From NCBI GenBank assembly GCA_024401745.1, contig JAKSKK010000014.1, positions 1 to 54,056 of the forward strand: DNA of 54,056 nucleotides. Direction: 5' to 3'. The translations under genes were made by a program, and so were the position numbers. Positions 1 to 9,355 of this stretch are shown in pieces (the stretch's first letter is position 1; each line of letters opens with the position of its first letter). This DNA comes from Bacteroidales bacterium (GTDB taxonomy: Bacteria; Bacteroidota; Bacteroidia; Bacteroidales; UBA932). The notes below the pieces were generated by a model. The model saw only the letters and a program-made list of their open reading frames with translations, ran no database searches and was not told where the DNA came from.

Positions 1-72
1 TCTCGAATTATTAAATTTCGGTACTTGCTTGTACTTCCTGTTTCAGTCTTTTCAAAGATCTCTTTCAAATTT

Positions 73-122
73 GGCGCTAAAAAAACCGGCCTGTCCGGCC
101 GAGCGCCTCCCCGTTGAACGGG
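73..122 (-). terminator. Terminator-like hairpin complex in a stable-RNA leader
   Basis: On the minus strand a stem CGGCC/GGCCG with a five-base loop is followed by seven Ts, which is an intrinsic terminator layout. A second pair of arms, GGCGCT and AGCGCC (73-78 and 102-107), flanks the hairpin and its T-tract, so the RNA could fold into one longer structure that buries the U-tract. A further small palindrome, CCCGTT-G-AACGGG, lies at 110-122. All of this is downstream of two strong promoters and upstream of whatever lies beyond the left edge, so it may terminate, attenuate or process that transcript. The folding is seen by eye and the role is inferred. Confidence 0.5.
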
Positions 123-126
123 ATTG

Positions 127-157
127 CAAAGGTACTACTCTTTTTTGATTCTGCAAA
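127..157 (-). promoter_or_regulatory. Bacteroidales promoter P2, reading off the left edge
   Basis: The minus strand shows TTTG (154-157), exactly 19 bp, then TACCTTTG (127-134). This matches the Bacteroides -33/-7 consensus TTTG-N19-TAnnTTTG perfectly. It points away from hisIE and towards the left edge, so it does not serve the his genes. The quality of the match and the AT-rich upstream DNA resemble rRNA or tRNA promoters of the group. Confidence 0.8.
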
Positions 158-227
158 TTTTTTTTCAAAAACTTTACAAATCTATTTAAAAGAACTTTGC
201 CGCCACATTCCTCTCGGAAAGGGACGG

Positions 228-258
228 CAAAGGTACTCCTTTTTCCCGACTTTGCAAA
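228..258 (-). promoter_or_regulatory. Bacteroidales promoter P1, tandem with P2
   Basis: The minus strand shows TTTG (255-258), 19 bp, then TACCTTTG (228-235). It is a near copy of P2, 101 bp further upstream, with the same spacing and the shared core GTACCTTTGC. It begins only 26 bp after the hisIE stop codon. Tandem promoters of this quality are typical of stable-RNA operons. On the minus strand a TCTTTGAAAAG boxA-like string follows near position 50, which fits an rRNA or tRNA operon outside the window. Confidence 0.75.
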
Positions 259-284
259 CTTTATTTAAAAAATTTTAAAAATAT

Positions 285-887
285 TTATTTGTGCCTCTCG
301 TAGAGCTCCTTTTCGATGTCAGACAGCGTCACGCCCATCTGCTCAAGCAGCACCAGATAGTGATACATCACATCCGATGCCTCATAGATGAATCTGTCGC
401 GCTTGCCGTCGACTGCCTCGATGACGCATTCCGCGCTCTCCTCACCGAACTTCTTTGCTACAGCCTTCACACCTTTAACGAACAGCCTGGTGGTGTACGA
501 GCCGTCGGGCATCGTGGCATGCCTGCTGCGGACGAGGTCGGAAAGCTTGCGCACGAATCCCTCCGAATCATCGGTGTCGAAGCAGCTTGTGGTGCCCCTA
601 TGACAGGTGGGCCCATCGGGGCGTGCCTTGATCAGCAGCGTGTCGGCATCGCAGTCGACATATATATCCTCTATATGAAGATAGTTGCCGCTGGTCTCTC
701 CCTTGGTCCAGAGGCGGCCCTTGCTGCGCGACCAGAACGTCACGCGGCCTTCTTCCTGGCTCTTCTGAAGAGCCTCGGAATTCATATACCCAAGCATCAG
801 CACCTTCAGGCTTACCGAATCCTGCACGATGACAGGGATCAGGCCGTCAGCGCACTTGGAGATGTTCAAATCTTCAAAACGTATCAT
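285..887 (-). CDS. hisIE: Bifunctional phosphoribosyl-AMP cyclohydrolase / phosphoribosyl-ATP pyrophosphatase
   Basis: Cytoplasmic enzyme for steps 2 and 3 of histidine synthesis: it hydrolyses PR-ATP to PR-AMP and then opens the purine ring. The 200-residue protein has a HisI domain first (WTKGETSGN, then DCDADTLL, then GPTCHRGTTSC, with the cysteines and aspartates expected to bind Zn and Mg). A HisE helical domain occupies about residues 110-200 (GEESAECVIEA, EASDVMYHYLVLL). I chose the ATG at 885-887, giving MIRFEDLN, because the open frame further upstream reads as out-of-frame hisF. That ATG overlaps the hisF stop by 4 bp (ATGA), suggesting translational coupling. It is the last gene of the his operon. 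Confidence 0.96.
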   Translation of the reverse strand: MIRFEDLNISKCADGLIPVIVQDSVSLKVLMLGYMNSEALQKSQEEGRVTFWSRSKGRLWTKGETSGNYLHIEDIYVDCDADTLLIKARPDGPTCHRGTTSCFDTDDSEGFVRKLSDLVRSRHATMPDGSYTTRLFVKGVKAVAKKFGEESAECVIEAVDGKRDRFIYEASDVMYHYLVLLEQMGVTLSDIEKELYERHK

Positions 888-1642
888 AATCTGACTGTTA
901 TTCCTTTTGCGGAGAGGGCCTCCTTGACCTCTCTCACCGTATATGTACCATAATGGAAGATGCTGGCGGCCAGCGCTGCATCGGCGGCGCCTAGTGTAAG
1001 GACGTCCGCAATGTCGTCGATGCTGCCGGCACCACCGGAAGCTATCACCGGGATGTCGAGCGTGGCGCAGAACTCCCTGTACAGGTCGCAGGGATATCCC
1101 TGACACACGCCGTCATGCTCCATTGAAGTCAGCAGGATCTCCCCTGCTCCCCTCTCCTGCGCCTCATGTGCCCACGCAAAGAGCTCACGGTCCGTAAGCC
1201 TCCTGCCGCCATGGGTAGTGGCCATCCATCTGCCGTCCTCAGCAAGCTTGGCATCGATTGCAACGACCACGAACTGGCTGCCGTACCTCCCGGCGATGGC
1301 GCTGATGAGACCCGGGTCCGCAATCGCGGCACTGTTCACCGATATCTTGTCGGCACCGGCGTCGAGCAGCCGCGCAGCCGTATCCAGCGATGCTATGCCA
1401 CCGCCTACCGTGAACGGAATGTTTATCCTGTCGGCAATCCTCTCCACAAGCGAAGAGAAGGTCGCACGCTCCTCGCAGGTAGCGCTTATGTCGAGGTACA
1501 CCAGCTCGTCAGCCCCGTCGGCGGCATATCTGGCGCCCAGTTCCACAGGGTCACCCACATCAGCCAGCCCGACGAAGTTGACACCCTTCACCGTCCTGCC
1601 TCCCTTGACGTCAAGGCAGGGTATTATTCGTTTTGCCACCAT
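884..1642 (-). CDS. hisF: Imidazole glycerol phosphate synthase, cyclase subunit
   Basis: HisF is the (beta/alpha)8-barrel partner of HisH. It uses the ammonia released by HisH to convert PRFAR into imidazole glycerol phosphate and AICAR. The 252-residue length is typical. Family landmarks are IPCLDVKGGRTVKG with catalytic D11, FTVGGGI, VVAIDAKL with the second catalytic Asp, and VIASGGAGS in the phosphate-binding half. It starts inside the last 19 bp of hisA and overlaps hisIE by 4 bp at its end, so it is embedded in the his operon. AICAR links the pathway to purine synthesis. Confidence 0.97.
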   Translation of the reverse strand: MVAKRIIPCLDVKGGRTVKGVNFVGLADVGDPVELGARYAADGADELVYLDISATCEERATFSSLVERIADRINIPFTVGGGIASLDTAARLLDAGADKISVNSAAIADPGLISAIAGRYGSQFVVVAIDAKLAEDGRWMATTHGGRRLTDRELFAWAHEAQERGAGEILLTSMEHDGVCQGYPCDLYREFCATLDIPVIASGGAGSIDDIADVLTLGAADAALAASIFHYGTYTVREVKEALSAKGITVRL

Positions 1643-2349
1643 GATTCAAGTTCTTTCAATGATATCCTTCCTTCGTAGAAGGCCTTCCCGACTATGACTT
1701 TCCTCAAACCGAGCGCATCCAGCGACGCCATGTCGGCGTTCGACCCTATTCCCCCGGACACGGTGAAGTCCACCGACGGGTACGCAGCCTGAAGCTCGAC
1801 ATACATCCCGGTTGCAGGGCCGCAGAGCATGCCGTCCCTTGAGATGTCAGTACAGACGACCTGCTTGAGGCCATCGGGCATGAAACGGTCCAGCATCTCG
1901 CGCAGCTCCAGAGGACTGTCTTCCTTCCATCCGTTGACGGCGACCCTGGTGCCACGCACGTCGGCACCGAGCACGATGCGGTCCGCACCCAGATCCTGCA
2001 GCCATTCTGCAAACAGCTCAGGCTGAAGTGCAGCTATGCTGCCGACTATCGCATAATCGGCACCGGCATTCAGCACGTCGTTCAATGCCGACGCAGTCTT
2101 TATGCCTCCGCCCCACTCTATCTTCATGCAGCCAAGCGATGCCACAGCCTCGAGCACCTTCAGGTTCGCGGGGCTGGACGCCTTCGCGCCGTCAAGGTCC
2201 ACAAGATGGATGCGCCTTGCGCCGGAATCGGCAAATCGGCGCGCCATATCGACCGGGGCGCCATATTCCTTCTTGCTGTCATAGTCACCCTGAGAAAGGC
2301 GCACGCAGCGTCCTTCTATTATGTCAATTGCCGGAATAACCTCTATCAT
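1624..2349 (-). CDS. hisA: ProFAR isomerase
   Basis: HisA isomerises ProFAR to PRFAR (an Amadori rearrangement) and is a beta-barrel paralogue of HisF. The 241-residue protein begins MIEVIPAIDIIEGRCVRL with catalytic D9, and carries EWGGGI, GADVRG with the second catalytic Asp, and TVSGGIGS for phosphate binding. The ATG overlaps the hisH stop by 4 bp, and its own 3' end overlaps hisF by 19 bp. Confidence 0.97.
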   Translation of the reverse strand: MIEVIPAIDIIEGRCVRLSQGDYDSKKEYGAPVDMARRFADSGARRIHLVDLDGAKASSPANLKVLEAVASLGCMKIEWGGGIKTASALNDVLNAGADYAIVGSIAALQPELFAEWLQDLGADRIVLGADVRGTRVAVNGWKEDSPLELREMLDRFMPDGLKQVVCTDISRDGMLCGPATGMYVELQAAYPSVDFTVSGGIGSNADMASLDALGLRKVIVGKAFYEGRISLKELESWWQNE

Positions 2350-2930
2350 AGCGCAAGGAAGTCAGCAAGTATGCGTTCGCCTACGTCGCCACTCTTTTCA
2401 GGGTGGAACTGGGTCCCGTAAAAGTTCTCATATTTCAATGCGGCGCTGAACATTCCGCCGTGATTGCTCGTAGCAATGGTATCGGAGCACAGGTCAGGCC
2501 TGTACGAGTGGACGTAGTAGACGTACGAACCGCCCTCGATGCCCTTGAAGAGCTTCGAGTCGAGGTTGTGGATGGTATTCCAGCCCATGTGAGGGACCTT
2601 CAGGCCATTTTCGGCCGTGAACTTCCTGACGTCGGTATCGAATATGCCTATGCAGTCGGTGTCGCCCTCTTCGCTGTGGCGGCACATCACCTGCATGCCT
2701 ATGCATATTCCAAGCACCGGACGGCGGATGGACCTTATCACATCCACAAGCCCGGCAGCGCGCAGATTCTGCATGGCCTCGGCGGCATTGCCTACGCCTG
2801 GCAGCAGCACCTTGGATGCCGCGCGGATCACGTCAGGATCGGACGTGACCTGATATTCCGCCCCAAGGCGGGAAAGGGCATTCTCCACCGAGCGGAGGTT
2901 ACCCATCTTATAGTCGACTATCGCAATCAT
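2346..2930 (-). CDS. hisH: Imidazole glycerol phosphate synthase, glutaminase subunit
   Basis: Class I glutamine amidotransferase that feeds ammonia to HisF. The catalytic triad is visible: the nucleophile in GICIGMQVM (C76) and the HxE pair in TQFHPEKSGDVG near the C-terminus. The N-terminus MIAIVDYKMGNLRSVENAL is typical of the family, as is the 194-residue length. It overlaps hisB and hisA by 4 bp on either side. Confidence 0.97.
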   Translation of the reverse strand: MIAIVDYKMGNLRSVENALSRLGAEYQVTSDPDVIRAASKVLLPGVGNAAEAMQNLRAAGLVDVIRSIRRPVLGICIGMQVMCRHSEEGDTDCIGIFDTDVRKFTAENGLKVPHMGWNTIHNLDSKLFKGIEGGSYVYYVHSYRPDLCSDTIATSNHGGMFSAALKYENFYGTQFHPEKSGDVGERILADFLAL

Positions 2931-3988
2931 AGCACACCTTTGCTGCTTGGGAGTTCATAGCTGAACACATTGCGGCGCACTGCCTGCCTGAGGGCACGGG
3001 CATACGCCTTGAAGACGGCCTCGGCGAGGTGATGGTTGTTCTCACCCTTCGCCTCGATGCGCAGATTGCACCTTGACGCGGTGCACAGGGACTGGAAGAA
3101 ATGTCTGAACATCTCTGTAGGCACATCCCCCACATATTCGCGGGTGAAGACCACATCCCAGCTGAAGTCGATTCTTCCGCCGAAGTCCATCAGCACCAGG
3201 GCGCGGCTCTCATCCATTGGCAGAGCAAAGCCGTAGCGCTCGATTCCACGCTTGTCGCCAAGCGCCTGGAAGATGGCTTCGCCCAGTGCAATGCCAACGT
3301 CCTCGATGGTGTGATGCTCGTCCACCTCAAGGTCACCCTTGCAGCAGACCTGCAACGACACGCCGGAGTGATGCGCAATCTGGTCAAGCATGTGGTCGAA
3401 GAACTTCAGGCCGGTATCCACAGAGGAATCCTCCTTTCCGTCAAGGTCCAGAGCCACGCGTATGTCAGTCTCCTTCGTCTTTCTCTCGATGACGGCACAT
3501 CGGTCGGAACGGCGTACAGCTTCCGCAACTGCCTGCCAGTCACAGTCCGGGCCCAGGATCAGCGCCTTCGCTCCAAGGTTCTCCGCCAGCTGACGATCCG
3601 ACTCCCTGTCGCCAACCACCCAGCTGCCGGCCAGGTCGTAGTCACCTGAAAGGTACTTGCCGAACATACCGGTTCCGGGCTTGCGGCACGGCGAATTGTC
3701 TTCGAGGAAATGCGGATCTATGAGCATGTCGTCGAACACGACTCCCTCGCCCTTCAGCACCGAGAGCATCTTTTCGTGCGCCGGCCAGAAAGTGTCCTCA
3801 GGGAACGATTCGGTCCCAAGGCCATCCTGATTGGTGCACATCACGAGGTCATAGTCCAAGGCACGCAGGCTCTTCAGCGCACTGATCGCGCCAGGCACGA
3901 ACTCCAGCTTCTCCAGGGAATCCACCTGCTCGTCGGCAGGCTCGGCTATGACTGTACCGTCACGGTCAATTATCAGCAGTCTTCTCAT
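2927..3988 (-). CDS. hisB: Bifunctional histidinol-phosphatase / imidazoleglycerol-phosphate dehydratase
   Basis: This two-domain protein catalyses the dehydratase step and the later phosphatase step of the pathway. Residues 1 to about 165 are a HAD phosphatase, with IDRDGT (D8, D10), CTNQDG and GDRESD as HAD motifs. Residues about 167-353 are the IGP dehydratase, with the metal-binding histidine clusters FFDHMLDQIAHHSG, DEHHTIED and ENNHHLAEA. The 353-residue length matches the fused form known from enterobacteria and Bacteroidota. It overlaps hisDC and hisH by 4 bp each. Confidence 0.97.
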   Translation of the reverse strand: MRRLLIIDRDGTVIAEPADEQVDSLEKLEFVPGAISALKSLRALDYDLVMCTNQDGLGTESFPEDTFWPAHEKMLSVLKGEGVVFDDMLIDPHFLEDNSPCRKPGTGMFGKYLSGDYDLAGSWVVGDRESDRQLAENLGAKALILGPDCDWQAVAEAVRRSDRCAVIERKTKETDIRVALDLDGKEDSSVDTGLKFFDHMLDQIAHHSGVSLQVCCKGDLEVDEHHTIEDVGIALGEAIFQALGDKRGIERYGFALPMDESRALVLMDFGGRIDFSWDVVFTREYVGDVPTEMFRHFFQSLCTASRCNLRIEAKGENNHHLAEAVFKAYARALRQAVRRNVFSYELPSSKGVL

Positions 3989-6306
3989 ATTTCGGATAGT
4001 ATCTTCAGCATTTCATCGTTTTCTTCGGGAGTTCCGACGGTTATCCTGAGGCACCCATGGCATCCGGCAACGTTTGTGCGGTTACGGACGATTATTCCGG
4101 CCTTGACCAGAAGGTCGTATGTACCGTCGGCGTCATCCACCTGTACCAGTATGAAGTTGGCCTCGCTCGGCCAGACCTTGCGCACACAATTGACGGAGGG
4201 CAATACTTTAAGAAGCCTTTCCCTCTCTGAGAGGATCAGCTCTATTTCCTTCCCGACGGGCCTGGCAAGGGCATTCATCGCCACTTCCATCGAGGCCTTG
4301 CTGATGTTGTACGGATACTTGACCATCGACATGAGCCTGATGATTTCAGGGGAAGCGATGGCGAGGCCTATCCTCAGGGAAGCAAGTCCCCATGCCTTCG
4401 ACAAGGTCTGCAGCACAATTATGTTGGGGCACGAGAGTGCAACGCTCTCACGTGAACAGAAGTCGCCGTAGGCCTCATCTACCACCACGACGCCGCGGAA
4501 CCGGCGGGCTATGCCCATGATGAGCTCAGGGTCGAAAGCATTCCCGGATGGATTGTTGGGCGAGCAGATGAATATCGCCTTGGTCCTGGCGTCGGTTGCG
4601 GCAAGCAGGGCGTCAGCATCGAGAGAGAAGTCTTCGGCAAGGCGGAACGGGCGGCACTCAATGTCGTTCGTGGCGGCAGCCACCTTGTACATTCCGTAGC
4701 TCGGTTCGATCGAGACCACGTTGTCCTTCCCCGGTGTACAGAAGATGCGGAACACCAGGTCAATGGCCTCATCGCTGCCGTTGCCAAGGAAGATGTTCCT
4801 GGCAGGAACGCCCTTCAGTTCGGATATCCTGGCCTTGAGTTCCTTCTGATGAGGGTCAGGGTACCTGTTGTATCCATTCTGGAACGGGTTCTCGTTCGCG
4901 TCCAGGAAGACGCCCAGACGGCCCTGATACTCATCGCGGGCCGTGCTGTATGGCGCCAGGTTCAATATGTTGGGTCTGACTACGGCATCAAGGGAGAAGG
5001 CTACCTCACTCTCCGGTGCGGGCGCATCTGCCATTCTGACCCTGACAGCATTGGCATGAGCCTCCAAGCCTTCAGCCTCAGCCATGTTCACGATAGTCTC
5101 CGAAAGATTCCTGAGCCCCTGCGCAGACAGCTTCTGCAAGGTCATCTGCCTCATGAAGCTGTCAAGGCCCACGCCGCTGAACGAACGGGCCCAGCCTGAA
5201 GTCGGCAGAGTATGGTTGGTCCCGGAGGCATAGTCGCCGGCGCTCTCAGGGCTGTAGCTGCCGATGAACACGCTGCCGGCACAGTTTATCCTTTCAGCGA
5301 CGGTATCGGCATCCTCCATTGCAATTATCAGATGCTCTGGCGCATAGCAGTCGGCAAATGCCAGCATATCGTCGATGCTGTCGAACACGACGGCACGGCT
5401 TCCGGCAAGAGAGCTGCCAATGAATTCACCTCTGGGCAGCAGCGCCGCCTGCCTGCTCACCTCGAGCAGGACCTTGTCGGCAAATGAAGGGTCAGTCGTG
5501 ACGAGCATCGCCTGGCTGTCACGGCCGTGCTCAGCCTGAGACAGCAGGTCCGAGGCCACGTATGCAGGATTCGCACTTCCGTCGGCGAGCACCATCACTT
5601 CTGACGGGCCGGCCGGCATGTCGATGGCGACGGAATCCACGCTCACGATCTGCTTCGCCGTGGTCACGTAGCTGTTTCCGGGGCCGAATATCTTGTCGAC
5701 CTTCTCGATGCTCTCGGTGCCGTATGCCAGAGCGGCCACGGCCTGGGCGCCACCGACCTTGAACACCTCGGTGATTCCGCACATCTGCGCGGCATAGAGG
5801 ACTTCGGCATTGACCTTTCCGTCCTTACCGGCCGGCGTACACAGTTCACGCACCGGGCAGCCTGCCACCCTGGAAGGGACTCCGAGCATCAACACGGTCG
5901 AGAACAGAGGCGCGGTGCCTCCCGGAATATACATTCCAACCTTCTGTATGGCAACAGGCTTGCGCACGCACCACACTCCAGGCGAAGTCTCAAGCTCCAC
6001 TCTCGACGGCATCTGGGCCGCATGGAAGGCATATATGTTGCGATAGGCCTGGGCGATAGCCTTCTTGACTTCCGGGCTCACCTTCCCTTCAGCCTCCGCA
6101 AACTCTTCGGCGCTGACCTTGATGGCCCCGAGCTGCACCTTGTCGATTTCCAGCGCAAGCTGCCTTATTGCAGCATCGCCACCTTCCCTGACCATGCCGA
6201 CGATGCCACGCACGCGGGACTCCAGTTCAGGACTGGTACCGCATTCAGCAACGCGGCGACACAGGCTGGGCCACTCTGCCCTGCAAGGATTGATGAAAAG
6301 TTCCAT
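3985..6306 (-). CDS. hisDC: Fused histidinol dehydrogenase - histidinol-phosphate aminotransferase (HisD-HisC)
   Basis: One open frame of 773 residues carries two normally separate enzymes. Residues 1 to about 428 are HisD, which oxidises histidinol to histidine. Visible are the zinc-site residues in SQAEHGRDSQ (Q257, H260), catalytic E324-H325 in YAPEH, and GDYASGTNH. Residues about 438-773 are HisC, a PLP fold-type I aminotransferase with SPNNPSG, VVDEAYGD (D610, Y613), the PLP lysine in LSKAWG (K637) and R645. The linker DAPAPESEVA looks like a true spacer, and HisC is complete except for its start methionine. HisD and HisC act around the phosphatase of HisB. The ATG overlaps the hisG stop (TAATG). 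The alternative is loss of a stop codon between genes that were once adjacent, but the clean linker argues for an established fusion. Confidence 0.95.
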   Translation of the reverse strand: MELFINPCRAEWPSLCRRVAECGTSPELESRVRGIVGMVREGGDAAIRQLALEIDKVQLGAIKVSAEEFAEAEGKVSPEVKKAIAQAYRNIYAFHAAQMPSRVELETSPGVWCVRKPVAIQKVGMYIPGGTAPLFSTVLMLGVPSRVAGCPVRELCTPAGKDGKVNAEVLYAAQMCGITEVFKVGGAQAVAALAYGTESIEKVDKIFGPGNSYVTTAKQIVSVDSVAIDMPAGPSEVMVLADGSANPAYVASDLLSQAEHGRDSQAMLVTTDPSFADKVLLEVSRQAALLPRGEFIGSSLAGSRAVVFDSIDDMLAFADCYAPEHLIIAMEDADTVAERINCAGSVFIGSYSPESAGDYASGTNHTLPTSGWARSFSGVGLDSFMRQMTLQKLSAQGLRNLSETIVNMAEAEGLEAHANAVRVRMADAPAPESEVAFSLDAVVRPNILNLAPYSTARDEYQGRLGVFLDANENPFQNGYNRYPDPHQKELKARISELKGVPARNIFLGNGSDEAIDLVFRIFCTPGKDNVVSIEPSYGMYKVAAATNDIECRPFRLAEDFSLDADALLAATDARTKAIFICSPNNPSGNAFDPELIMGIARRFRGVVVVDEAYGDFCSRESVALSCPNIIVLQTLSKAWGLASLRIGLAIASPEIIRLMSMVKYPYNISKASMEVAMNALARPVGKEIELILSERERLLKVLPSVNCVRKVWPSEANFILVQVDDADGTYDLLVKAGIIVRNRTNVAGCHGCLRITVGTPEENDEMLKILSEI

Positions 6307-7157
6307 TAGAGTATTATCTTGTCAAGTCCAACAACAAGGATTCCCTCTGCTCCGATAGCCTTGAGCTGACGTACCTTCTCCCACAGGTCGCCCTCATCCA
6401 CCACAGAGTGCAGGGAGCACCAGCCCTCCGTCGCCAGAGGCATGACGGTAGGGCTCCTCATGGCAGGCAGAAGCTTTATCGCCTCATCAAGGGATGCCGT
6501 GGGAATATTCATGAGCAGGTATTTCTTTCCCCTGCTGAGCTTGTGGGACTCGATACGGAATTCCAGCTCGGCAAGAGCCTGACGTTCTTCCTCGCTAAGG
6601 TTCCTGTTGGCAATGAGCACAGCCTCGGACTCGAACACCCTCTCGACTTCGACGAGCCCGTTCGAAACAAGGGTGCTGCCAGACGACACGATGTCGAAGA
6701 TGCAGTCAGCAATGCCTGCGGCGGGTGCGATTTCAACCGAGCCTGTGATAACCTCGATTTCAGCCTTGATGCCATTCTCATCCAGGAAAGACTTGAGAAT
6801 GCGGGGATACGAGGTTGCTATTCTCTTGCCCTGGAACCACTCCAGGCCATCATATTCCTCTTTCTTGGGAATGGCAAGGCTGATCCGGCAGCCTCCGAAC
6901 CCAAGGCCTGTGACGACGTCGACGTCTGCGCCCCTCTCCTTGACTTCATTAAGACCGACTATGCCGAGTGACGATGTTCCATTGGCAACCACCAGGGGGA
7001 TGTCGTCATCCCTCAGGAACAGGGCCTCCATGTCATAGCCCCTGGCCTTCGAGAGGAACTTCCTCTTTGGATCGTCAACATTGATTCCGATGCTGTTGAG
7101 AAGAGCAAGACTCTCCTCGTTCAACCTTCCTTTAGACTGTAATGCAATACGTAACAT
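6306..7157 (-). CDS. hisG: ATP phosphoribosyltransferase, long form
   Basis: First committed enzyme of histidine synthesis: it joins ATP and PRPP to make PR-ATP. At 283 residues it is the long form, with a C-terminal ACT-like regulatory domain (about 205-283, starting near SHKLSRGKKYLLMN), so it should be inhibited by histidine and need no HisZ. The PRPP region is IADCIFDIVSSGSTL. I chose the ATG at 7155-7157 (MLRIALQSKGRL); codons further upstream would run into the attenuator hairpin. The start lies just after the U-tract of that hairpin, so transcription of hisG depends on read-through. Confidence 0.96.
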   Translation of the reverse strand: MLRIALQSKGRLNEESLALLNSIGINVDDPKRKFLSKARGYDMEALFLRDDDIPLVVANGTSSLGIVGLNEVKERGADVDVVTGLGFGGCRISLAIPKKEEYDGLEWFQGKRIATSYPRILKSFLDENGIKAEIEVITGSVEIAPAAGIADCIFDIVSSGSTLVSNGLVEVERVFESEAVLIANRNLSEEERQALAELEFRIESHKLSRGKKYLLMNIPTASLDEAIKLLPAMRSPTVMPLATEGWCSLHSVVDEGDLWEKVRQLKAIGAEGILVVGLDKIIL

Positions 7158-7160
7158 AAC

Positions 7161-7193
7161 AAAAAAAAGACTCGCCGCATCTTCTGGCAAGTC
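7161..7193 (-). terminator. his attenuator terminator
   Basis: The minus strand carries GACTTGCC, a nine-base loop, GGCGAGTC (8 bp, one G-U pair) and then eight Ts, an intrinsic terminator. It ends 3 bp before the hisG ATG. A possible antiterminator exists: GGTGAG at 7234-7239, a few bases after the leader-peptide stop, can pair with CTTGCC (7186-7191) in the left arm of the terminator. A ribosome stalled on the His codons would leave GGTGAG free to pair, whereas one that reaches the stop codon would cover it. The hairpin is clear; the antiterminator is my inference. Confidence 0.85.
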
Positions 7194-7242
7194 AAACCGT
7201 TTTAATCATTCAAAAGACAACTGCAACAGCAAGCTCACCGTA

Positions 7243-7287
7243 TTATGAAATATGGTGGTGATGATGGATGTAGCTGCTCATTGTCAT
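7243..7287 (-). CDS. hisL: his operon leader peptide
   Basis: A 14-codon reading frame, MTMSSYIHHHHHIS, contains five consecutive histidine codons (CAT CAT CAC CAC CAT). It sits between the his promoter and an intrinsic terminator directly in front of hisG. This is the layout of the enterobacterial his leader, in which shortage of charged tRNA-His stalls the ribosome on the His run and prevents termination. The first ATG is 7 nt after the -7 box, so the mRNA may be leaderless; a second ATG two codons later could also be used. No Shine-Dalgarno sequence is visible. The gene is too short for standard gene callers. Confidence 0.85.
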   Translation of the reverse strand: MTMSSYIHHHHHIS

Positions 7288-7294
7288 TTCAAAG

Positions 7295-7302
7295 CAAATA
7301 TA
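7295..7302 (-). promoter_or_regulatory. his operon promoter, -7 box
   Basis: TATATTTG followed by C, a perfect TAnnTTTG, lies 7 nt before the leader-peptide ATG. The -33 position, 19 bp upstream, falls in the T-tract of the groEL terminator and reads TTTT, so terminator and promoter share sequence. The start site should fall at or just before the leader ATG. Confidence 0.75.
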
Positions 7303-7316
7303 GAGATTATTTGTGA

Positions 7317-7350
7317 TAAAAAAAAGGGTGCGGCCTTTTCAGCCGCACCC
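7317..7350 (-). terminator. groEL intrinsic terminator
   Basis: GGGTGCGGC pairs with GCCGCACCC (plus one T-G pair) around a short A-rich loop, followed by nine Ts on the minus strand. It lies 21 bp after the groEL stop codon and insulates the his operon from chaperone transcription. Confidence 0.93.
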
Positions 7351-7370
7351 AGTATGAATTCCTGACGATA

Positions 7371-9261
<1,891 letters not shown>

Positions 9262-9288
9262 ATCAATATATTTTATGTTTCAATAAAT

Positions 9289-9311
9289 GCGCCCCGGAAC
9301 CACCGGGACGC
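9289..9311 (-). terminator. glyA terminator hairpin
   Basis: On the minus strand GCGTCCCGG pairs with CCGGGGCGC over 9 bp (one G-U) around a five-base loop, about 45 bp after the glyA stop. The following T-run (ATTTATT) is interrupted, so termination may be partial. It separates glyA from groES. Confidence 0.65.
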
Positions 9312-9355
9312 ATAAGATTCTTCAATTGCTATGCCAGTGACATTTTGTCAAAAGC

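Noticed and set aside
888-1106. N-terminal extension of hisIE by 73 codons
   Set aside because: The extension is out-of-frame hisF and Arg-rich; the internal ATG at 885-887 overlaps the hisF stop by 4 bp as elsewhere in the operon.
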